Notes under the pieces: model-generated
The model's input: only the letters and a program-made list of their open reading frames with translations
What the model was told of the DNA's origin: nothing
The model's database searches: none
Origin: an uncultured Collinsella sp.
GTDB taxonomy: Bacteria > Actinomycetota > Coriobacteriia > Coriobacteriales > Coriobacteriaceae
NCBI GenBank assembly: GCA_902494035.1
Contig: CABURV010000008.1
Coordinates: 1-42,372, forward strand
DNA length: 42,372 nt
Reading direction: 5' to 3'
Shown here: positions 24,978-34,356 of the stretch, in pieces
Layout: every line of letters starts with the position of its first letter
Position numbering within the stretch: position 1 is the stretch's first letter
Position numbers and translations under genes: made by a program

Positions 24978-26021
24978 CTAAAAGCCGTAGCGGCGCGCAA
25001 ATTCCTGGGCAAGCTGCGACACGTCTTCGCAGGCGTTGGCCCAGGGGGCAAAGTCGGGGGTGTCCGAGATAATGCCGTCGGCTTCCCAAACCGCCTGGTG
25101 CGAGAGGTCCCAGGGGTCGCGCGGCTCGAGTCGGCAGGGAAGATACGGCGTCTGGTACATGGGGTTCAGCAAGAAGAACGCGCCGCCCTCGCAACGGTTA
25201 GCGAACTCACGCAGCGCGCGCGTCGCCGGGCGCATCTTATTTGTTTTGAACAGCAGAATCGTGCGGGCGAGCAGGTACCAAGGAGAGTTTTCGAGTGCGT
25301 CTGCCCCCATCTGTTCCTCGAGCTGATGTGCCAGGGCAAAAAAGCCGTCCTGGTCTTCCAAGCGGGCGAGGGCAAGCAACACGGTGCCGGCGGCCCGGGT
25401 GGGATAGCCCTCCGCCTTAAGGACACGGCGAGAATAGTTGGCGGCGGCGCGGTAACGAGCGCTCGCCATACACAGCTGCGAGATGGCCTCGAGCGTGTGA
25501 AGCCAGCCAATAAGCGCCGGCTCGCTCACGGTAAGGTCTGCTGCGGTGACACCGTCTGCCAAAACATTATTGGCCCAGTAGTGCGGGGCCTCCATGTCGA
25601 ACCCGGGCACGCTCTGTTGCAGGTAGTCGGCCGTGCTCGCCTCGAGATTCATCAGGTCGCCCAGGCAGGCATCGACGGGCGTGTCGGCCAGGATGATGGC
25701 GAGCAACTGCGCGTCGAGGACATGCGCATCGACGCGGACGATCTTGAGCAGCTCATCGCGCATGTCGTCGAACAGGCGGTTGCGCGTCTGTTCAAATTCC
25801 TCGTCGCTGCCCATGTCCTCGATGCGGCGAAGCTCGTCAAGCAAATGACGATGAACGCCGGCATAGGAGAGCAGCGCCTGGGCATGCTCGGTCTGCGCAT
25901 ACTTGTGAGGGTTTGCGCTGATGTCGTTATGGACAAGCTCGCGTGCTGCATCGGTGAGTTCGGGGTGCGACGCAACGTAGGCGCGCTCCAGGTAGGCGGG
26001 GATGTAGACGCTCGGATCCAT
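24978..26021 (-). CDS. Unknown TPR-like helical protein
   Basis: I do not recognise a named family. The 347 residues are almost entirely helical with repeats of TPR character, for example ASARYRAAANYSRRVLKAEGYPTRAAGTVLLALARLEDQDG. No membrane segment or signal peptide is present. Its ATG shares a base with the stop of the preceding gene (TAATG), and 45 bases separate it from murT-gatD, so all three are cotranscribed. The conserved end WDLSHQAVWEADGIISDTPDFAPWANA may be a distinct motif. A role alongside lipid II amidation is only suggested by position. Confidence 0.75.
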   Translation of the reverse strand: MDPSVYIPAYLERAYVASHPELTDAARELVHNDISANPHKYAQTEHAQALLSYAGVHRHLLDELRRIEDMGSDEEFEQTRNRLFDDMRDELLKIVRVDAHVLDAQLLAIILADTPVDACLGDLMNLEASTADYLQQSVPGFDMEAPHYWANNVLADGVTAADLTVSEPALIGWLHTLEAISQLCMASARYRAAANYSRRVLKAEGYPTRAAGTVLLALARLEDQDGFFALAHQLEEQMGADALENSPWYLLARTILLFKTNKMRPATRALREFANRCEGGAFFLLNPMYQTPYLPCRLEPRDPWDLSHQAVWEADGIISDTPDFAPWANACEDVSQLAQEFARRYGF

Positions 26022-27097
26022 TAGAGGTCTCCTCCCTTAAATGGAAGCCCCTGCTCGGCTGCGCGTAGGATGCGCTCGTCGATCTGGGAGCGCACGATGT
26101 CGTTGGTGGCGACCCAGGCGGCAAAGCTGGCGTTGTCGGGCGCGCCTAGGCCCTCCTGCAGCACCGGCGTCGCCTCGGACAGGGCAAGGACGAGCTCATC
26201 GGTGGAGCCCACGCCCACGTTGACGCGGGCATAGACGCCATCGGGAAACTCGGTTTGGAAGTAGAGTGCTTCGGCCGCGTGCGGGCATGAGCGCACCAGG
26301 ATGCGCAGGTAGTGTTCGGCGCCCTCGTAATCCAGCTCGCGCCAAGCAGCGCTCATCAGCGCGATGAGCGTCCACGGGTCCAGGTCGCGCTCTGCGTCCT
26401 TGGGGCGGCGGCGCAGCGGCGTGTTGGCAAGATAGGGCACGGAGTGGGCGGAACGAAAACGCTTGAGTTCCTCGGCAGGGTATTCGAGCTTTGCCATGGC
26501 AAGCATCGCAGTATGGCGGACGCCGGCAGGGTCGTTGGGCGCAAAGTCCAGGCTGCGATTCGCGGCATCCAGCGACATGCGATAGCGTCCGCTAATGAGC
26601 GCGCGCGATGCCAAGGCGGCAAGCCAGCGCAGGTAGGGACGGCGGGTCAGGTCGCCTGCGGCCTCACGCTCGTAGGGGTCCTGCGCCGAGGCAATCTTGA
26701 GCGACAGATCGTGCTCCACCTCGTCGCACTTGGACACCAGATACTGTACGTATTCCTCGTTGGATTCGGCGGTGAGCGCCGTCAGCATGCGCTGGGCATC
26801 CCAGTTGCTCGGGTCGAGCGCGGCTGCCTCGCGAAGCATGTTTTCGGCTGCGGCTTCTTCTTGCTCTGCCTGGGTGTCGTCGGGGATAAAGGGGATGCGG
26901 TAGTCGACAGCCTCGACCACCTTGGCAATGAGGTGCCCGGCGCGGTCGCGGTCGTGCACGATGAGCGGCGCAGGGTTACGGGTGAATTGTTCCATCAGAC
27001 GCTCTACGGCGGCACCGTCGGTGAGCGGGATATTGTCGCGGCGCAAGGCCTCAAGAACGAGGCGATGGCAATCCTCTTGAATGGGGTCGAATGCCAT
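26021..27097 (-). CDS. Unknown TPR-like protein, paralogue-like partner of the next gene
   Basis: This 358-residue helical protein has a TPR-like core (SGRYRMSLDAANRSLDFAPNDPAGVRHTAML, then REALDYEGAEHYLRILVRSCP-type pairing of helices) and a loading region around DPSNWDAQRMLTALTAESNEEYV. Its layout resembles the downstream protein: N-terminal helical domain, central TPR pairs, and a similar distance to the end. It may be an old duplicate. AAAGGAGG before the ATG at 27097 decides the start over an ATG ten codons earlier. It heads the operon that ends with murT-gatD. Function is unknown. Confidence 0.75.
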   Translation of the reverse strand: MAFDPIQEDCHRLVLEALRRDNIPLTDGAAVERLMEQFTRNPAPLIVHDRDRAGHLIAKVVEAVDYRIPFIPDDTQAEQEEAAAENMLREAAALDPSNWDAQRMLTALTAESNEEYVQYLVSKCDEVEHDLSLKIASAQDPYEREAAGDLTRRPYLRWLAALASRALISGRYRMSLDAANRSLDFAPNDPAGVRHTAMLAMAKLEYPAEELKRFRSAHSVPYLANTPLRRRPKDAERDLDPWTLIALMSAAWRELDYEGAEHYLRILVRSCPHAAEALYFQTEFPDGVYARVNVGVGSTDELVLALSEATPVLQEGLGAPDNASFAAWVATNDIVRSQIDERILRAAEQGLPFKGGDL

Positions 27098-27597
27098 GGG
27101 GCCTCCTTTGCTGCGGTTAGGGTTCAAATATCTCTATATAAGGCTCTAGTTTACCCGCATGTGGCACACCGGGGGTGCCGCACTTGGACTTGCACCTTTG
27201 CACCACGAAGACGGATGTCGCACAAATGTCGGCACCTCGGTTGTGCGGGTGGTATCACAGTGCCGTAAACGGTCGATTTTTGGCGGCGAACGGGGCACAT
27301 CTTTGAGGGTCACAGTCCTGCCCGGGATATGTAGTCAACCCTGATAAAACGTTTGCCCAGCTTGGGAGTATGAATGCCCCACAAGGGTCTTCAGGGATAG
27401 AAAAAACGTTTCATCATTGTCGGCTTTAAGTGAATAACTGACCAACCAGAACGGTAGAATAGTGTTTGTCTGAGCGTTGAGACGTTTAGACATCGCGCAT
27501 TGTCATCGCCGGCAACGCGCAAAACGGTCCTAACGGAGCCAATTGGGTGCTCCGTTATATACGCAAGTCTAAGAGGGGCTTGTTTAGGAGGCACAGT
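27098..27597. promoter_or_regulatory. 500-base intergenic region between divergent operons
   Basis: No gene is seen. It holds two AAAACGTTT sites (27346-27354 and 27403-27411), a possible -10 TAGAAT at 27455-27460 for the alcohol dehydrogenase gene without a good -35, and a 9-bp leader hairpin taacggagc/gctccgtta (27531-27539 with 27549-27557) 40 bases before that gene. A small hairpin ggcac/gtgcc lies near 27163. Confidence 0.4.
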
Positions 27598-28821
27598 ATG
27601 GGACGTTTTACCAATCCTCGCGATCTGTACTTTGGTGAGGGCGCTCGCCACGAGGTGAAGAACCTCAAGGGCAAGAAGGCCATCATCGTTTCTGGCGGCA
27701 GCTCTATGCGCCGCGGCGGGTTCCTGCAGGACGTCGAGGCCGACCTCAAAGAGGGCGGCTTCGAGGTCAAGCTGTTCGAGGGCGTCGAGTCCGATCCGTC
27801 CATCGAGACGGTCATGAAGGGCGCCGAGGCCATGCGCGAGTTCGAGCCCGACTGGATTATCGCCATCGGCGGCGGCTCGCCCATCGATGCCGCTAAGGCC
27901 ATGTGGGTCTTCTACGAGTATCCCGAGGAGTCCTTCGATAACATCATCCAGCCGTTCAGCTTCCCCGAGCTGCGTCAGAAGGCTCACTTCTGCGCCATCT
28001 CCTCTACCTCCGGTACCGCTACCGAGGTCACTGCCTTCTCCGTCATCACCGACTACGCCAAGGGCATCAAGTACCCGCTGGCCGACTTCAACATCACCCC
28101 TGATGTCGCCATCGTCGACCCCGAGCTCACCTACACCATGCCCGCCAAGCTGTGCGCTCACACCGGCATGGACGCTCTGACCCACTGCATGGAGGCCTAC
28201 GTTTCCACCTGCGCTTCTATGTTCACCGATGCCAACGCCCTGCATGGCATCCGCGAGATCGTTGAGTGGCTGCCCAAGTCCTATGCTGGCGACCATGAGG
28301 CCCGTCAGCACATGCACGAGGCTCAGTGCATCGCCGGCATCGCCTTCTCCTCGGGCCTGCTCGGCATCGTTCACTCCATGGCTCACAAGACCGGTGCAGC
28401 CTTTGAGAACGGCCACATCATCCACGGTGCTGCTAACGCCATGTACTTGGGCAAGGTCATCCAGTGGAACTCCAAGGACCCGCGCGCTGCCGAGCGTTAC
28501 GCTTACGTGGCCAAGGAGATCCTGCACCTTCCCGGCGAGACCAACGAGGAGCTCATCGCCGCGCTCGTCCAGAAGATTCGCGACCTCAACGACCAGCTCA
28601 ACATTCCGCAGTCCATCAAGGATTACGCGAATGGTGGCGTGAAGGTCGACGCCGAGAACCCGCAGATGGTTTCCGAGGAGGAGTTCCTCGCGAAGCTCCC
28701 CGAGATCGCCGCGAACGCCGAGCAGGACGCCTGCACGCCCGAGAACCCGCGTGAGACCAAGGCTGCCGACTTCGAGAAGATTCTCAAGGCCTGCTACTAC
28801 GACACCGACATCGATTTCTAA
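27598..28821 (+). CDS. Iron-containing alcohol dehydrogenase
   Basis: This 407-residue protein is a group III (Fe-type) alcohol dehydrogenase. GGGSPIDAAKAM is the NAD(P)-binding turn, SSTSGTATEVT follows, and the metal ligands fall in FNITPDVAIVDPELTYTMPAKLCAHTGMDALTHCMEAY and MAHKTGAAFENGHIIHGAANA. The closest described types are butanol and 1,3-propanediol dehydrogenases, so it most likely reduces an aldehyde during fermentation. The exact substrate is not readable. TAGGAGG before the ATG at 27598 decides the start. High use of preferred codons suggests strong expression. A terminator follows and glycerol dehydrogenase is next. Confidence 0.93.
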   Translation: MGRFTNPRDLYFGEGARHEVKNLKGKKAIIVSGGSSMRRGGFLQDVEADLKEGGFEVKLFEGVESDPSIETVMKGAEAMREFEPDWIIAIGGGSPIDAAKAMWVFYEYPEESFDNIIQPFSFPELRQKAHFCAISSTSGTATEVTAFSVITDYAKGIKYPLADFNITPDVAIVDPELTYTMPAKLCAHTGMDALTHCMEAYVSTCASMFTDANALHGIREIVEWLPKSYAGDHEARQHMHEAQCIAGIAFSSGLLGIVHSMAHKTGAAFENGHIIHGAANAMYLGKVIQWNSKDPRAAERYAYVAKEILHLPGETNEELIAALVQKIRDLNDQLNIPQSIKDYANGGVKVDAENPQMVSEEEFLAKLPEIAANAEQDACTPENPRETKAADFEKILKACYYDTDIDF

Positions 28822-28842
28822 TCGACTCTTGTTATCGTAACG

Positions 28843-28883
28843 AGGGGCTCCGCACGTATCTGTACGGAGCCCCTTTCTTTTTT
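28843..28883 (+). terminator. Terminator of the alcohol dehydrogenase gene
   Basis: A 10-bp perfect stem (28843-28852 with 28865-28874) extended by further pairing is followed by a T-rich tail. Confidence 0.9.
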
Positions 28884-28899
28884 AGAGAATGGGATAAAA

Positions 28900-30000
28900 A
28901 TGGCTGCAATTTTCAATAGCCCCAGCAAGTACATCCAGGGCCCGGACGAGCTGGCCAAGCTCGGCTCCTATGTCGAGCCGCTCGGCGCTAAGGCCCTCGT
29001 CATCGTGACGCCTTCGGGCAAGAAGCGCGTCGGTGCCAAGATCGAGGGCGGATTTGTCGAGGCTAAGGCCGAGCTGCTGTTTGAGGACTTTAATGGCGAG
29101 TGCTCCAAGGGCGAGGTCGATCGCCTGGTTGCGCTCGCCCGCGACAACGGTTGCGACATCATCGTCGGTGTCGGTGGCGGCAAGATTCTCGACACCGCGA
29201 AGGCCGTCGCCTACTACTTGGGGTCTCCGGTTATCATTTGCCCCACCATCGCCTCGACCGATGCACCGTGCTCGGCACTTTCGGTGCTCTACACCGACGA
29301 CGGCCAGTTCGATAAATACCTCTTCCTTAAGGCAAACCCCAACATTGTCCTGATGGATACGACGGTTATCGCGGCGAGCCCGGTGCGCCTGACGGTTTCC
29401 GGTATGGGCGATGCGCTCGCAACCTACTTTGAGGCCCAGGCGACGCATGATGCCGACGGTGGCACTTGCGCCGGCGGCAAGGGCGGAATGGCCGGCCTGG
29501 CGCTCGCCAAGCTCTGCTACGAGACGCTTATGGCCGATGGCGTCAAGGCCAAGGTCGCGCTGGAGAAGGGTGCGCTCACGCCTGCCGTCGAGCATATCAT
29601 TGAGGCAAACACGCTGCTTTCGGGCATTGGCTTTGAGAGCTCGGGCCTTGCTGCTGCTCATGCCATCCACAATGGCCTGACGATGCTGCCCGAGTGCCAC
29701 GGCATGTATCACGGCGAGAAGGTCGCCTTTGGCACCATCGTCCAGCTGGTACTCGAGGATGCCCCGACCGAGAAGCTCGAGGAAGTCTTGGGCTTCTGCA
29801 TTGAGCTGGGCCTGCCGGTCACGATGAAGGAACTTGGCGTTGCTGAGCTTACGCGCGAGCAGGCCATGATTGTTGCCGAGGCCGCCTGCGCGCCCGATGA
29901 CACCATGTGCAACATGCCGTTTGAGGTGACGCCTGAGATGGTCGCAAACGCCATTCTGGGTGCCGACGCGCTGGGCCACTACTATCTCATGGATGAGTAA
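28900..30000 (+). CDS. gldA: Glycerol dehydrogenase
   Basis: This 366-residue zinc enzyme oxidises glycerol to dihydroxyacetone with NAD. It starts MAAIFNSPSKYIQGPDELAKLGSY as in GldA proteins. GVGGGKILDTAKAVAYY is the NAD-binding motif, and the zinc ligands are the Asp of GMGDALATYFEAQ, the His of AAHAIHNGL and the His of YHGEKVAFG. Length equals E. coli GldA. The ribosome binding site is weak (GAATGGGAT). Glycerol dehydrogenase next to an alcohol dehydrogenase points to glycerol or alcohol fermentation. A truncated relative follows. Confidence 0.94.
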   Translation: MAAIFNSPSKYIQGPDELAKLGSYVEPLGAKALVIVTPSGKKRVGAKIEGGFVEAKAELLFEDFNGECSKGEVDRLVALARDNGCDIIVGVGGGKILDTAKAVAYYLGSPVIICPTIASTDAPCSALSVLYTDDGQFDKYLFLKANPNIVLMDTTVIAASPVRLTVSGMGDALATYFEAQATHDADGGTCAGGKGGMAGLALAKLCYETLMADGVKAKVALEKGALTPAVEHIIEANTLLSGIGFESSGLAAAHAIHNGLTMLPECHGMYHGEKVAFGTIVQLVLEDAPTEKLEEVLGFCIELGLPVTMKELGVAELTREQAMIVAEAACAPDDTMCNMPFEVTPEMVANAILGADALGHYYLMDE

Positions 30001-30027
30001 ATCAAGCTAAGGAAGGGGCAAAGCCAG

Positions 30028-30112
30028 CAGGTTACTTTACCCCTTTTGCTATGGTGCAAAGTAACCTGTCCCCAATGCACAAGTTGGTGCAGGGGTTAGG
30101 TTACTTTGCACC
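30028..30112. repeat. Three alternating copies of a GGTTACTTTGCACC-type sequence
   Basis: ggttacttt (30030-30038), its inverse ggtgcaaagtaacc (30053-30066) and a third copy ggttactttgcacc (30099-30112) can pair in two ways: an 11-bp stem 30028-30038 with 30058-30068, or 14 bp between copies two and three. The first could terminate gldA. The arrangement resembles an alternative-hairpin switch but no T tail supports one. Confidence 0.6.
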
Positions 30113-30143
30113 AATCGTTGTTTGATGAAGGGCGGATTCTCGT

Positions 30144-30650
30144 ATGGCGCTTCCCATGGTTTATGGCGGTCCCGGCCGGTATGTTCAAGGGCCGGGCGAA
30201 CTTTCGCGTCAGGGCAGGTATTTGTCATGGTTGGGCTGCGCTGCCTATGTCTTGTTTGACCAGGGCACCGAGGATCGGCTGTGCAAGCAGATTGTCGATG
30301 GATTTCTGGATGAAGATCTAAGCGAGCCGTTCTTCAAGATTTACAACGGTCCGTGTACGGAAGAGGCCGTTGTCGAAATGGCCAAGGAAGCCCGGGCCGA
30401 GTATTGCGACATGGTGGTGGGTATTGGCGGCGGCAAAATGCTCGATATCGCCAAGGCAGTAGCGTTTTATGCCGAGTTGCCGTTGTGCGTATGCCCCACG
30501 GCGGCTTCGATGGACGGTCCGTGCAGCGAGATTTCCGATGCCGATCTGCAGGGTGTTGCAAATGCGGTCTTTAGAAACGAGCGCAATATGGCTAACGAAC
30601 AGGCCAAGGTGACCAAACAAAAGCTCGTGCAGCTCATGTGCGAGGCATAG
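30144..30650 (+). pseudogene. Truncated glycerol dehydrogenase relative
   Basis: The 168 residues match the first third of GldA: YVQGPGELSRQGRYLSWLG, then MVVGIGGGKMLDIAKAVAFY and CPTAASMDGPCSEIS. After that the frame jumps to DADLQGVANAVFRNERNMANEQAKVTKQKLVQLM, which looks like the C-terminal end of a similar enzyme. About 200 residues including all zinc ligands are missing, so it cannot be an active dehydrogenase. An internal deletion that kept the reading frame is the simplest reading. A short NAD-binding protein with a new role cannot be excluded. The ATG has only a distant GAAGGG. Confidence 0.7.
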
Positions 30651-30800
30651 CTTGGCGCCTGATTGACCTTGTGCAATCGAGGCGGCGATAGGCATAGGCT
30701 ATTTGCCGCAAAGATGCTCCGCGTGTAATTTGCCCGAGGCGTGGGCCGATAGCGTATCATTATCTCTTGCTTGTTTGCACTGCTCAGGGAGGGGCCGCGC

Positions 30801-32054
30801 ATGGCGCAGGAACACGATCTGTTTGATGACATTATCGAGATCAGCAAGGGTTTCGACTTTCTTAAAAACCCGCTTGGCGGTGTGACCGATGCATTCGATC
30901 CGTCGGCACCGCAGTGGAATCCTGCCGACTACAAGGAGCGTCCGCGCGGCAACACCATTCCGTGCCTGACCTGCAAAAACGAAAAGAGCGGCTGCACCGC
31001 GTGCATGGACGTGTGCCCGGTCAACGCTATCGAGGTCGAGGAAGACGCCATCGAGATCCTCGACTCCTGTCGCAAGTGCGGCCTGTGCGCCGCTGCCTGT
31101 CCGACCGAGGCGATCATCTCTCCGCGCCTTGCACCCAAAAACGTCTACGACGACATTGTCTCGGCGGCTACGAGCCACGAGACCGCCTACGTTACCTGCA
31201 CGCGTGCCCTTAAGCGCATGCCGCGCGAAAACGAAGTCGTCGTTGCCTGCGTGGGCGATATTACGGCGGAGACCTGGTTCTCGGTACTGGCCGACTATCC
31301 CAACGTGAGTGTGTACCTGCCGTTGGGCGTGTGCGATAAATGCCGCAACACCGGCGGTGAGGACATTCTTGGCGAGGCGATTGCGAAGGCCGAAGAGTGG
31401 TCTGGCACGGGTATGGGCCTAGAGGTCGACCCCAAGAGCCTCAAGTGCCATAAGCGCCGCGAGTACGAGCGCAAGGAGTACATGGAAAAGATTGCCCGCA
31501 CCACGGGCCTAACGGTGACCAAGCTCAATCCGGCGACGGCGGCGCTGGCCTCGGTGACGCAGAAGTTGAAGGCTCACCGTCACCAGATCACGCAGCTCGA
31601 GCGCACGCTCAACACCATGTGCGGCACCACGACGACCAAGCGTCGCCGTTCGCTCACGCACGGGCGGCAGCTGGTGCTCTCGACGCTGCAGAACCACCCC
31701 GAGCTTGCCCAGAATATGCAGGTGAGCACACCGGAATGCGATTTTGACAAGTGCACGTCGTGCGGCGAGTGCGTCAACGTGTGCCCCACGTTTGCCTGCG
31801 ATTTGGTGGGAAGCGGTCGCTTTGCATTGGAGTCCACGTATTGCCTAGGTTGCGGAGCCTGCGTCAAGGTGTGCCCCGAGCATGCGCTCAAGCTGGTCGA
31901 GCACGATGCGTCCAATCTGGTCGTTGTCGACCCCGAGGCCGAGGAAAAGGCCGCTCAGAAGGCCAAGGCCCACGAAGAGGCCCAGAAGGCCAAGGCCGAG
32001 GCAAAGGCCAAGCTTGACAAGATGCTCGATCAGGTGGAGAAGCTCGCGGACTAG
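30801..32054 (+). CDS. Multi-cluster 4Fe-4S ferredoxin-type protein
   Basis: This 417-residue protein has four cluster-binding motifs in two pairs. The N-terminal pair is CLTCKNEKSGCTACMDVCP and CRKCGLCAAACP (about 53-110). The C-terminal pair is CDFDKCTSCGECVNVCP and CLGCGACVKVCP (about 310-365). The centre holds two more Cys (GVCDKCRN, LKCHKRREYERKEYMEK). The last 50 residues are a charged Ala-Lys-Glu coiled coil. It is probably an electron carrier or a subunit of a redox complex, but the partner is not in the window. AGGGAGG before the ATG at 30801 supports the start. It stands alone. Confidence 0.82.
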   Translation: MAQEHDLFDDIIEISKGFDFLKNPLGGVTDAFDPSAPQWNPADYKERPRGNTIPCLTCKNEKSGCTACMDVCPVNAIEVEEDAIEILDSCRKCGLCAAACPTEAIISPRLAPKNVYDDIVSAATSHETAYVTCTRALKRMPRENEVVVACVGDITAETWFSVLADYPNVSVYLPLGVCDKCRNTGGEDILGEAIAKAEEWSGTGMGLEVDPKSLKCHKRREYERKEYMEKIARTTGLTVTKLNPATAALASVTQKLKAHRHQITQLERTLNTMCGTTTTKRRRSLTHGRQLVLSTLQNHPELAQNMQVSTPECDFDKCTSCGECVNVCPTFACDLVGSGRFALESTYCLGCGACVKVCPEHALKLVEHDASNLVVVDPEAEEKAAQKAKAHEEAQKAKAEAKAKLDKMLDQVEKLAD

Positions 32055-32081
32055 TCAGTGAGCTCTATCTCTGCTTCATTT

Positions 32082-32131
32082 GCGCCGCCGCGGTGTCCGG
32101 ATTCGCCCGGATGCTGCGGCGGCGCTATACT
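32082..32131 (+). promoter_or_regulatory. Strong hairpin and -10 box upstream of ychF
   Basis: A perfect 10-bp GC-only stem (32082-32091 with 32116-32125) with an inner tccgg/ccgga stem lies 28 bases past the iron-sulfur gene stop and probably terminates it. TATACT (32126-32131) overlaps the end of the hairpin and is a likely -10 for ychF. Confidence 0.55.
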
Positions 32132-32168
32132 TATGCAGTTTGAAGTACCTGTACCAAAAGGAGCTGCT

Positions 32169-33245
<1,077 letters not shown>

Positions 33246-33256
33246 GGGCGACGCGC

Positions 33257-33640
33257 ATGTTCAAATATGGCAAAAAAGCCGGCTACATGGGCATCGCGCT
33301 GCTGGTGCTTGCGGTGCTTCCGCTGGTGGTCGCAGCGTTTGTAATCCCCAACATTGGCCCCGAGGTGGCAACGAAGTTTAACGCAGCCGGCGAGGTGACG
33401 CGCTGGGGCAAGAGCTACGAGCTGCTGGCGCTTCCGGTGCTCAATTTGCTGCTGAGCGTGGCAACGTACTTTACGGCGGGACGCCAGGCCAAGAACAATG
33501 AGGACTCTGCCGCCATGGCGCGCATCGTGTGCGAGCGCTACCTGCGCAACGGTTGCATCACGGGTGTGTTCCTCAACGTGATCAACGTTTACTTTATGTA
33601 CTCGGCGATTACCGGAACGGGTTTTGGCTTTGGTTTCTAG
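33257..33640 (+). CDS. DUF1648-type membrane protein
   Basis: This 127-residue protein has a membrane helix near the N-terminus (YMGIALLVLAVLPLVVAAFVI), then NIGPEVATKFNAAGEVTRWGKS, which is the DUF1648 signature (a Pro/Gly-rich loop with FNAAGEV). Two further hydrophobic segments follow: ELLALPVLNLLLSVATYF and NGCITGVFLNVINVYFMYSAI. So it has three helices. DUF1648 domains occur in SdpI-like immunity proteins, but that one is longer. The function is unknown. It lies 12 bases behind ychF and is probably cotranscribed with it. Confidence 0.8.
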   Translation: MFKYGKKAGYMGIALLVLAVLPLVVAAFVIPNIGPEVATKFNAAGEVTRWGKSYELLALPVLNLLLSVATYFTAGRQAKNNEDSAAMARIVCERYLRNGCITGVFLNVINVYFMYSAITGTGFGFGF

Positions 33641-33649
33641 CTTGTCCTT

Positions 33650-34039
33650 TTAGGCAACGAGCCTGCACGCATATTCAATGGCTGCTGCGAGGCCGCCGCT
33701 CGATCGTGGTTGAAAGACTACATCGGCGGCGGCCTCGTTTTCGTATCCGGCGCCGCGAAGGGCGAGTGCTATGCCGGCTTCTAAAAGGAGCGGCAGGCCG
33801 TGTTGGCTGGTTGCGATTACGGCAACCTGATTGAGCGAGCAGCTGTGCGCTTGGCATTGGATGGCAAGTTCACCTTTCGCCGGGCAAGGGGCCAGAACGG
33901 CGACGACGCGACTTGATAGCAATGCAAATGCTGTGCGCTCATCGGGCGAAAGGCATTCTGCTTCAACGACGACGAGCTTGGGCGGTGCGCTGTTTGTGCG
34001 AAGCGTGGCTCGGTACATGCGGACCGAAGAACCCGACAT
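33650..34039 (-). CDS. Unknown 129-residue protein divergent from an Xre gene
   Basis: I do not recognise a family. The protein has an N-terminal MSGSSVRMYRATLRTNSAPPKLVVVEAECLSPDER and a C-terminal SSGGLAAAIEYACRLVA, with three Cys and no membrane segment. AGGAG six bases before the ATG at 34039 supports a true start, eight codons inside the longest frame. It is divergent from the small Xre gene, with the palindrome at 34063-34086 between them, so it may be controlled by that regulator. Convergent with the DUF1648 gene (nine bases apart). Confidence 0.6.
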   Translation of the reverse strand: MSGSSVRMYRATLRTNSAPPKLVVVEAECLSPDERTAFALLSSRVVAVLAPCPAKGELAIQCQAHSCSLNQVAVIATSQHGLPLLLEAGIALALRGAGYENEAAADVVFQPRSSGGLAAAIEYACRLVA

Positions 34040-34062
34040 AGAAAACTCCTGTGTATTCGGCA

Positions 34063-34086
34063 AAACGTAAACTATAGTTTACGTTT
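34063..34086. promoter_or_regulatory. Perfect 24-bp palindrome between divergent genes, probable Xre operator
   Basis: The two twelve-base arms (aaacgtaaacta and tagtttacgttt) are perfectly complementary with no spacer. TATAGT (34073-34078) lies inside, so a bound repressor would cover the promoter of the Xre gene, the divergent gene or both. Confidence 0.75.
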
Positions 34087-34115
34087 ATGTTCGGCTCCAT
34101 TTCAAACTCGGCTGC

Positions 34116-34334
34116 ATGGACGAACGTGCGAAACAGATTCTTGGCAGGCGGGTCGAAGAGGCACGCAGAGACCTTGGTATCTCCAAGGTTGATTTTTGTG
34201 TGGCGACAGGAATCAGCCGACCCTACCTCGACCGAATCGAAGATGGGACGGCAAATTTCACGCTCAAGGTTCTATTTAAGATCGCGCCCGCACTTGGCAT
34301 GACGGTGTCAGAACTTCTCGAAGGTATCGAATAG
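34116..34334 (+). CDS. Small Xre-family HTH regulator
   Basis: The 72 residues are a single helix-turn-helix domain: ILGRRVEEARRDLGISKVDFCVATGISRPYLDRIEDGTANFTLKVLFKIAPALGMTVSELLEG. This is the cro/C1 fold, with the recognition helix near ISRPYLDRIE. No ribosome binding site precedes the ATG, and the leader from the presumed -10 in the palindrome is about 30 bases. It probably represses its own promoter and the divergent gene at 33650. No toxin domain is seen nearby. Confidence 0.85.
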   Translation: MDERAKQILGRRVEEARRDLGISKVDFCVATGISRPYLDRIEDGTANFTLKVLFKIAPALGMTVSELLEGIE

Positions 34335-34356
34335 GGGATACCCGTCGACAACTGAA

